Assembly (NCBI GenBank): GCA_029747585.1
Contig: JAPEVF010000254.1
Coordinates: 1 to 58,478 of the forward strand
DNA: 58,478 nt
Direction of reading: 5' to 3'
From: Pleurotus djamor
Taxonomy: Eukaryota; Basidiomycota; Agaricomycetes; Agaricales; Pleurotaceae
This document shows positions 47,300 to 55,682 of this stretch, in pieces. The notes under the pieces were generated by a model. That model was not told the DNA's origin and ran no database searches. It saw nothing but the letters and a program-made list of their open reading frames with translations. A program made the translations under genes and the position numbers. The first letter of the stretch is position 1, and each line of letters opens with the position of its first letter.

Positions 47300-50075
47300 C
47301 TACTTTGTCATCATGGAAATTTCAATGTAGAAAATGATATCGTCCCGAGGGTATAAGTAGAGGAATACGGGCAAGAGCTTCAGAGACAGTACATGCGAAA
47401 AAGACCTTGTCCTCGGCCAAGTACATTCAGGATGACCACGACTGCCATAATGAAGAACGTAGAGTGGGTAATGTATAGAGCCCCCGCCACAACCAAGGCC
47501 AATCAGCGGAAACGGCGAGCTCTCGAGCGATGATAGGAAAGAGAAGCAAGACAGCGTAGGGACAGGACACGAGGTGGTGCCCATTCGTGACGCCTATGTC
47601 TGCGGTGACCAGGTGTTGAACTGCTCGCGCGTCCACGACAAGGACCAGAGCCAGGAAATCCACGCATTCACGATGGATGCCAGGCGGTGGTGTCGAAGAT
47701 ACCACCTCCCCACAAACCCTCTTCGCACCCCTTGAACCATCCTCTTACAAGTCCACGAGCGGAAGGCTCAGCGTAGAGAGTCACCATCTCAACGCCCACA
47801 CGATGAACACCGCCATTGAAGGCTTTTGTGCGTCCTCCCTCTCGACCCCGCGTGATTAGGACAATGCTCACGTTCTGCCAAGGACAGAGGCACATCAACG
47901 GAATCGGATGGTTATAGCGATCGTCTCGTTTGTAGATATCGTGGGTGTTGGTTGGTTGACAGCTCGTATGTAGGATCTTCCTCCACCATCCCTCTTAGCC
48001 CGACCGATGTCCACGGCTGAGTTGGAGAGGACGGCGACGAGCCGGATTGTTTTGTCCATGGTACAGTGGATGAGCCCTCCATCATCCAAGGCCCATTGCG
48101 TTGGTTGGGTCCGCGAAGATAAGAGACGATATTATTCCATGCGTTTTGTTTCGTCCAAGTGGGCTGCGCTGCGGCATCCGGGAGCTGACGCGCACTGGCA
48201 ACAGCAGTGATGGTCAACTAGTGAGAGCTGGAAGAAGAACATCAGTTAAACAGGGAAATCACGCGTAACGTAGGGAGAAACGAACGGAATATGATATCCA
48301 AGCCCATGTAGATGGCTCGAGGAAATCATGACAGTTGTTAACAGCTTTTGGAGGCGACGACGCAATCGACCGATGGAAAAGGCCAGGACTCGCAAACATC
48401 AACGCCAACTTCGACATTGTTGACCAAGGTCTCCTGCTCTGCGTCCCGTGCGTCCCGGATTGTACGCCTGAGATACAAACGTAGATAGGAAGGGCAGAGC
48501 GAGACAAGAGCGAGACGTTTCCTTAAGGGTTCATTGCGTTCGTGTTTCTCCGATTTGGCTTCATCCTCTCTCAAAGGCTCGTATTAAAAATACAACCAAG
48601 CGCACTTTCTCTGCCCCAACCACGACAGGACGACAATAGGTATCCAAGTCGAAGAGCCCGCGCGCTGTATCCACGAATATCGTACTAACGAGCTTGGCAG
48701 ACGTGGATGTCGCGTACGGGGAGCGGACGCTTGAGTTCCTGCTTGATCGTTCGCGTGATGGGGTGCTCAAAGCCTGCCGGGAGCTAAGACATTTACATCT
48801 CGAACTTCGCAGCGAGTAGTCCGTCCTGGGACAGAGAGAACGAGGTCAGTATGAGGAGGAGGAAGTCCGAAGGCGCAAAGACAACATACACATTGGTGCT
48901 CGCGAGTAACAGGTCACGATCGTCACGCATCACGTAGGACTGTATATCAGCACCCAAGGTAGCCGGGGCTGAAGTGGCATGCGCGAAATGTGTCGAGAAG
49001 CACTGAAGGAGGCATACACCGTACGGGTAAGTTGCTGAAGGTGTCTGAGAGGACGGCGGCTTACCTGTAGTAGTCCTTGCTGAAATAGAAGTGTAACAGG
49101 CGACAACGTAGACCACATGACCAGAAAACCGTGTTGAAGGTTTGAAGGAAGCAACAGCTGCTTTCAAGGTTCATATACACGGAGCGCAAGGGCGAAGGGC
49201 ATAACCTGGCGACAAGGTCACCGTTCGGCGCGTTGAACGAGTCGTAAAAATCGCTGGTGCTGGCGAGGGAGAAGATGAGTTGAATAGGTAGAACAATAAA
49301 GAACAAGTGAAACGCACCCATTCGATCTCTAGATCCTCTTTCCACACCGATTCCAAGCGACACCAGCCTTCAAAAGCCGCCTTTCAACCATTGCACAGCG
49401 GCGCATATACACGGTCGTTCTCGATGAAAATCGCGGAGCATCAATCAAGTCGGTTCGAAGATCCCAGATGGGGGAGAAAAAGGGCTAGGAAAACGTCGGA
49501 TTCTGGTCGAGGACATGGTCGGTTCGTGGTCGTCGGAGAAGGCGATGAGACATACCTGCCATTCCCGACGACCTCAACGACGACAGTCGTCATTAAGGCA
49601 GATATACCAGCTGTTCGTCCCAATGTTGGAGGCGTGAAAATGGTCCTAAGAAAACGGTCAAACATGCTGTCGGTGTTAGGTAGAGGAGGAGGACACGCAC
49701 CAGTTTCTCATCGACCTGAAGTATTTCCATTCCAGGTCAGACGTTCCTCGCATATATTCAGCCATCCGCCACCTCACCTCTTCGCACAATCGAAGCGTCG
49801 CTGAAGTTTGATGTCAGAGGTGGTGAGGCTTGTACCCATCCGAGCGGTCGCGGCAAGCCTCGAGTCCATGGATTCGCTGGAACATATAGCGGGGTATCGA
49901 GTCGCGTGTTTTGCTGAATGCTCTAGAGAGCTAAGAAAGCCGCGTTTTGAGAGACGACTCGGCCAAGACAGAGAAAGAGACCTACCGGTTCCGGTTTATT
50001 GCTCCCGTTCCCGAACTCAAAGTTTGAGTCCTTCCACTGTGTCTCCCAGCTTCCTGTTTCTGTATCGATCCGCAT
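47300..50075 (-). pseudogene. Gene W copy 2, decayed
   Basis: Parallel to copy 1. The first exon from the ATG at 50073-50075 reads MRIDTETGSWETQWKDSNFE. The next has TRYPAIC and ATARMGTSLTTSDI. At about 48.0-48.3 kb the DNA aligns with 40.4-40.75 kb (both contain CATCAGTTAAACAGG- or GTCAGTTAAGCAGG-like text followed by ACGCGTAACGT). The end at 47.3-47.9 kb matches the 39-40.3 kb modules. A one-base length difference in exon 2 relative to copy 1 breaks the shared frame. No function assigned. Confidence 0.4.
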
Positions 50076-50176
50076 AGAGTAGAGAATGGTTGAGGTGTGA
50101 GGAGACGTTGACCGACGAGGAGAGAGCAGAAGAAAGGCCACAGGATGTAGGCGCTCAGAACAAAAATTGCCCATAG

Positions 50177-50203
50177 CCCCTGTAGCCCCCGCCTTAACAG
50201 GGG
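50177..50203. promoter_or_regulatory. CCCCTGT inverted repeat upstream of gene W copy 2
   Basis: CCCCTGT and ACAGGGG with a 13-nt loop, 102 bp before the ATG of the decayed copy. Identical in sequence and spacing to the copy at 42562-42588. Confidence 0.35.
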
Positions 50204-50231
50204 AGCCAGCTAAATTACGAACTTGGGACGA

Positions 50232-51132
50232 CACCTCAGGCAACCAGTACCTCAGACCACTTAGGTTTATTTCTTGACGATTTTAATGTACCTAAGAGGT
50301 CTGAAAATGTAGACATTGTCTACACATGTAGTCATGTATACTAACCCTAACTTTTTGTAGAGTGTAGACATGTCTTCCAGGTCAGAATATGGCCCAGCTA
50401 TTAGGTGTAGGCATGTATACATAATTAGGCCTGTAGACATGTATACATATTGAGGCATGTAGGCATGTCTACCAAGTGCCATTTTTCATGGATTGGCCTG
50501 TATGGATACCCTATGTGTAGACATGTCTACTAGTTTGATTATTTTTCATATGTAGACATGTCTACCAAGTAGGATATTTTCAAGGTGTAGACATGTCTAC
50601 ATATATTGCATGTAGGCATGTCTACCAAGTAGGATATTTTTCATAGGTAGACATGCCTACATATTATCTTTGTAGGCATGTCTACCAAGTGAAATATATT
50701 TCAAGGTGTAGACATGCCTACAAGTACTCTTTGTAGGCATGTCTACCATTTGAAATATATTTCATGTGTAGGCATGTCTACCAATTAGAATATTTTCCAC
50801 CTGTAGACATGCCTACAAAGGTTTTATATAGTCAGACACTACTGACTGTGGGAAAGTTTTATTGACTGTGGGAAATTTTATTTTCAAAAATTTTGCTCAT
50901 TAGAAAGAGCCTGATGGGTTTCATGACTAGACATATTCTGACCCGGAAGACATGTCTACACTCTACAAAAAGTTAGGGTTAGTATACATGACTACATGTG
51001 TAGACAATGTCTACATTTTCAGACCTCTTAGGTATATTAAAATCATCAAGAAATAAACCTAAGTGGTCTCTGGTACTGGTTGCCTGAGAAGAAATAAACC
51101 TAAGTGGTCTCTGGTACTGGTTGCCTGAGGTG
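50232..51132. mobile_element. ~900-bp non-coding element with long inverted ends and an internal palindrome array
   Basis: Both ends read CACCTCAGGCAACCAGTACC inwards and stay reverse-complementary for about 150 bp: CACTTAGGTTTATTTCTT, then CCTAAGAGGTCTGAAAATGT, TAGTCATGTATACTAACCC and so on. The right end carries a perfect 41-bp tandem duplication (51048-51088 and 51089-51129). Between the ends lies an array of GTAGRCATGYCTAC palindromes. A 2-bp GA may flank both sides. There is no coding frame. This fits a MITE mobilised by an enzyme encoded elsewhere. Confidence 0.7.
50363..50817. repeat. Array of GTAGRCATGYCTAC palindromes
   Basis: About fourteen copies of a 14-bp palindromic core (GTAGACATGTCTAC, GTAGGCATGTCTAC, GTAGACATGCCTAC; the first three are less perfect), spaced roughly 20-55 bp. 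Several are separated by recurring AAGTAGGATATTTT or AAATATATTTCA linkers. Such spaced subterminal repeats are often transposase-binding sites. Confidence 0.7.
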
Positions 51133-51411
51133 GAAATTGTTATTTTTCCACTCCAACCCTTGTTAGGGGCATTCCCTATAGGTGGTGTATAGGAGAGTCC
51201 CTATACTGTCCAGTTGGTGTCTAACTTGGGATGTCCAATTTCTTGACATATAAGTCCTCGGACGATTAAATACGTTCACTGGTGGTCACCGCGGAATGAG
51301 AATCTCCGTAGTGTGGATCCAGGTTACTTCCTAAATCAGGAATCAATAAAGCGACATGTAAAAGGTGTGATGATTTGACGGTGAAGCAACTTTTGAACTG
51401 TTTACTGAGAC

Positions 51412-52205
51412 TTAATACCACGCAGAGTAACTAATGTAGAACTGGTTCTACAACAGGTAAGCCTGACTGCTTCAAGAGAATACCGAATGACTTACGAGGG
51501 TATGGAAGACTATCTCATTACCCTTATCCTTCACCTTGTCCGAGTCAAAGGGGTAGAATACACTCCCAACTCCATCCTGCGTAACATAAATTGCGAACAT
51601 TGGCGTTTTGATATGGTCGGAAGCGTAGATCAATCCTCTTTTGTCGTCTGACCAGAAAGAGTTCACAGGACGCCTGAAACGAATCTCCATGAGTATCAAA
51701 GGTCTAATCAACGAACCCGTAGCGAAGACCGTAGGAAACGTACTCAATTACAACCATCCCCAAGTCGGCCTCTCTCAAGAAGTTTCCCATTATGTTCAAG
51801 GCCACCTTCAGCGTCGCTTGAGCTTCGTTGTCGTAGCGTACGTAGGAAGTGTAGTAGAAAGAAGGCAGATAATCGACCTCCATCGCCGTATCGCCCGAAA
51901 TACCCTGTACAGCGACATCTTGCACTTTGTTCGCACCATACGTCTATTTGCAGGGTTTGTCAAGGAGGACTCAGAACCCTGAGTACGAGGCGTACCTGAT
52001 CTGTGCGCTTTGAGTCTAACTCCACCGTTTGTGAAGCATCAATACTCATCAAGAAGGTGAGGATCATATTTCTCGCGAGACCGACAGTTGTAGAGGTTAT
52101 GGAGTGGCGAGAGCTGATTCCAACATTTAAGCATTGTTGTGTTGCACCTTGTTTGTACACCAAGAAGCGCGCCCGCAGCGCCCAGTCACTCTCCTTTCGT
52201 CCCAT
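51412..52205 (-). CDS. Gene Z1: unrecognised small protein, paralogue of Z2
   Basis: Minus strand, four exons suggested. ATG at 52203-52205 (MGRKESDWALRARFLVYKQG) runs to KRTDQ. A second exon reads TYGANKVQDVAVQGISGDTA and on to NIMGNFLREADLGMVVIE. A third reads RPVNSFWSDDKRGLIYASDH to EIVFHTL. A last short exon reads NQFYISYSAWY with TAA at 51412-51414. No known domain, signal peptide or membrane segment is seen. The middle and third exons align with Z2 in order and intron position (ALNIMGNFLREADL against ALSLFGEELYKDIS; GLIYASDHIKTPMFAIYV against ALIYAYDFNRKPMFIVHI). Exon 1 and the start are less certain. Confidence 0.5.
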
Positions 52206-52341
52206 CTTCAAACAGTCTCATATACTAAGCACGATACAAGGACGATACGCCCACCGCAGGACCTTGAAAGCCAACCACAATTCCAAGATGATTGCGCGAC
52301 TTTCTGTTTTTCCGGGAGCTCAAGCGCGCCCTTGCTGTGTA

Positions 52342-53277
52342 GCCAAATGCTCGCTCACTGTACGATCCAGGATGGTGGGGCCGAGTCAGGGAAAGGTGCT
52401 GAGATGGTGGACAAGTGTGAGAAACCGATCGTGCAGCAGCCACCAGGAAGCGACGATGAAGAGGATAGTGAATGATGATTCACTTACTGATTATCGCTTT
52501 TTTCAGTTTTCCCTCTCTCTACATAGAATCTGGCTTCCTCTGTGGAGTCTTGATGCAACAATGTACCTGTGGTCGTAAATGAAAGGTAAGACATCTATTC
52601 GTCACTTCAAGTCGTCCGCAAAGTTCTGACAATTTCACCAAAACAATCTTCATTGAAACCGACGCGCCGGCGATCCTAAAAACGGCATTGAGCTTGTTTG
52701 GGGAAGAGCTGTATAAAGACATTAGCTGTGATTTCTTGGTCGTCGAGTAAGTCACCATCTCCGGTCCTTTGGATTCAATTTCTACATCATCGTGGTCCTT
52801 TCTCTTATCCGTCTCCCATCCGTCCTCCGACTCTCATATCCCGTCATCATTATCCATTTTTCTATGTCATTCTCCTCCCTTTCCCGTCGCATTCTGACGA
52901 TTCCAATTCCGTCGACGCCGTTCTCCCGCTTGCTGTCCCACCTCTTCAACATCCCTCACGAATTCCTCCTTCCTTCTTTCACTGTACACAAACCCTTCTA
53001 ATTGCCTCTTCCAGATACGGACTGCATTCTTTCCTCTGCGCTGATCCACGAGCACTCATTTATGCTTACGATTTCAATCGAAAACCAATGTTCATCGTGC
53101 ACATCAACCCTGAAGGACATGGACAAATCGAGAAAGCCACCCCTGACCACCCCCATTTTGACCGCATGGCTTTTGACTACACAAAGCTCAAGCCACTTGT
53201 ACATTTACTCTCTTTTTTGTCTTTGCTCGAGTTCATTCCTTTTCGTTTAGGATCATACGCTGCTCCTTAACTACTAG
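52342..53277 (+). CDS. Gene Z2: unrecognised small protein, paralogue of Z1
   Basis: Plus strand, head-to-head with Z1. The supported exons are TKTIFIETDAPAILKTALSL on to CDFLVVE (about 52.63-52.75 kb), then YGLHSFLCADPRALIYAYDF to YTKLKPL (about 53.015-53.20 kb), and a last exon DHTLLLNY with TAG at 53275-53277. The long intron between the first two (about 260 bp) is pyrimidine-rich. The 5' exon is unclear: an acidic frame starting MLAHCTIQDGGAESGKGAEM near 52342 may belong to it, but linking it requires passing a TGA near 52551. The gene is therefore partial or damaged. Function unknown. Confidence 0.45.
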
Positions 53278-54927
53278 CTCGAAGCTCAGGGCTCATATTT
53301 CTTGAATCTCAATGTTGCATCTACTGTTTGTATTGTATCACATATCTTTAATACTTGTTCATGTTTCATGGTCAGTCATGGAGTATATCGTCAAGGTATA
53401 AGCATATCAGGTATTGCCATATTTATATGGCCCTCCGTTCGTTATTAAAAAGGTGGTACCCATTCCAGATACTTATGACCTCCACCTTTGCGACTTCCGT
53501 GTGTGACAGGACTGAGTGGTGTATAGTGTTCAATTCAGTGCCCGAATTTCACTCTACTTTGCTGAAGACTCGCATCCTCAGAGTCATTGAGAGGTTCTCT
53601 GCCTTTGGGTCATCAAAGGACTAGGCCTGAGGAAAAAGAGCGGTGCTGCATCATGCATTGGATCCTTTGACACTTGTCCTTCAAGTACGGCACGTGTACG
53701 ATGGTTAAGTTTGATGTTTTGCCTGCTCGACCTGTTGGTAAAAGCAGACAACTTGAGAAATTGCTNGGGGGGGAAGTTTGAGACTGCGACGCACCGTACA
53801 TGAACCATTGTTTCCCAAGCCCCAAAGTCCATGCAACCGATAAGGAAGAACTCACGGTCGNAAAAATGTCCGAGCTCCGTAGGAAAGACAGAGAAAGATT
53901 CAGAGACAAGGAGAGTACTCTACATGAATAATCAAATGCATCAGGAAAACCAGAAATTCTGTTGAGCATCTGTGGGCCAAGCTCTTATCTGTCCGAGTCT
54001 GTCCAGGTGACAAAGGGGCTGTGAGCTTGCTGTGACTACTGTCAGCAGCCTAGAGTACCTGTCAGACACCTGTTTGCAACCTTTGTTGTTTACTTGGTAC
54101 TTATATAATGACATTCCTAGGGCAGCCCCGAGCTAGTACATGGGAGCAACCTGACTAATTCGGCAGTACTCTTGATACACAAAACTTGTTGATGATGCTA
54201 GAGTAATACAGCAGTTTACTTTAGTAGCTTGTGTGTCAACCAGCAGAGTTCAAGCGCCTCATCATCAGTGTTGTTGTTCATGGGTTGCCATTCACATCAA
54301 GAAACGGCATCAGGAAAACCCATTTTCTTAATAAACTAAAGAAAGATAGGACAGCACTGGAATATAAAATCTGTAGGCGCCAAGGAAAGCAATAAAAAGC
54401 TCAGCATTGTGTGAAAATAAATGGCGCGGAGTGTAAACAAGTGAGTTCATGATCCCCTATAAAATCCCCCTATAACAATCATATTTCCAATAAGTTGTTC
54501 GTGTTTACCCCCTGAAGCTTTGAAGGACAACAAGGGTGGTAATTGACACTGCTGACATAATCGAAAAAGCCCCCTGCGCTTATTTTGAACTGTTTCTGAG
54601 GGGTGAAAAAATGAGAACAGTGTATGTTCTGTAAGCATATCTAAATCCCATTCTTAATATTCCAAGAAATTTTAAATAAGACCAAGTGATCTCAAAAATT
54701 CTGAGCTTATGGGCAATAGAATCAGAATATTACCGAAGAATATACGCTGTTCTCAATCTTTTATCCAACAGAATCGGTTCAAAATAAGCTCAGCGGGCTT
54801 GTTCGATTATGTCAGCAGGTGAGAGGTGCGACGACAGGCCATGAGGGTGCCTCTCCTATTCAAGCCCCTATATTGAAGAAGAGATAAAAGGTACCTTCCG
54901 TGGCCCTTCTTTTCACACTCTTTATCT
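53278..54927. other. Gene-free interval before the Plavaka companion gene
   Basis: Two Ns (53766, 53861). From about 54.3 kb the sequence is AT-rich and probably belongs to the left part of the Plavaka-type element, but I could not find its terminal repeat. A TATATAATGACA stretch near 54100 looks promoter-like. Confidence 0.35.
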
Positions 54928-55682
54928 ATGGACTCGCCTGACTCCCAGTTGAATTTTGACTACTCAGAGTCTCTACTAGAACAAGACTTTCCCACAGACC
55001 ATCTACTTCTTTCATCCCAATTGGATTGGTCTGATTTCGACATCGAGAAACCAGGCATTGGGGCGCAACCTTTAGAACCTGAACCCAGGATTCTCCCAAA
55101 TGAAAATGAGCCTTTTTTGGCAGCAAACATCTCCACCCTCATTGGGAGTATGTATGAAACAGAGCTAGCCTTAATGACTCCACAATCTAGGAAGAACAAA
55201 GGGGAAGAAATGGTATGTTTTTGCCCACTCTATCCGTTCCAATGCAACCTACCTCACTACTTAGGCCAATGAATATTATGTTCCGCCCTCTGATGAAAAT
55301 GAAATCGAGCTTGAAAGCAGCCTGGTGGGTGTCTTTCGTTGAACAACCACAAAAAAAATTGACATGACACATATACCAGAATCGTGTCACTGAGCTCCAA
55401 GCTCGTGCGTTGTACCGCTTCCTGGTATCAAGAATCCAACAACACTTGGAAAGTAGTGTCTCTCTTGGTGCTAGAATCACTTCACAGCGCTTGATGATAG
55501 AAAGGGAGATCAACAAGTTGAAGGGGATGGAGTCTATACGCGCCCAACTAGAGGAGTCCATTGACAAGGATGAAGTGGATAAGGCCAAATTACTCCGTAG
55601 ATGGCCAATCATCAGACTTCCTAACACTGAGCCCAGAGTTGAGAACTCCACTAGAGAAAGTGACAATATATATTCTGTTTAG
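54928..55682 (+). CDS. Companion protein of the Plavaka-type element (215 residues)
   Basis: Three exons: 54928-55212, 55265-55324 and 55380-55682, with exact GT-AG junctions and reading phase 0 throughout. The N-terminal half is acidic and Ser/Leu-rich (SQLNFDYSESLLEQDFPTDH). The C-terminal half is charged and helical, with heptad-like spacing (LQARALYRFLVSRIQQHLES, REINKLKGMESIRAQLEESI), suggesting a coiled coil. No signal peptide. Its TAG (55680-55682) overlaps the TAA of the convergent transposase (55679-55681), which argues that both lie in one element. I do not recognise a named family. By analogy with two-gene CACTA elements it could be a DNA-binding accessory protein; that is inference. 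Confidence 0.65.

Noticed and set aside
50363..50817. AGACATGTCT cores look like p53-family half-sites
   Set aside because: Fungi of this kind have no p53; the match follows from the short palindromic consensus and the sites belong to a repeat element.
50341..50990. CTAACCCTAACT / AGTTAGGGTTAG resembles telomeric repeat
   Set aside because: Only about two units occur, once in each inverted arm of the element, so it is not an interstitial telomere.
53990..54300. Solo LTR of a retrotransposon
   Set aside because: A TATA-like stretch and TGT/ACA words are present, but no matching second LTR, primer-binding site or target duplication could be shown.
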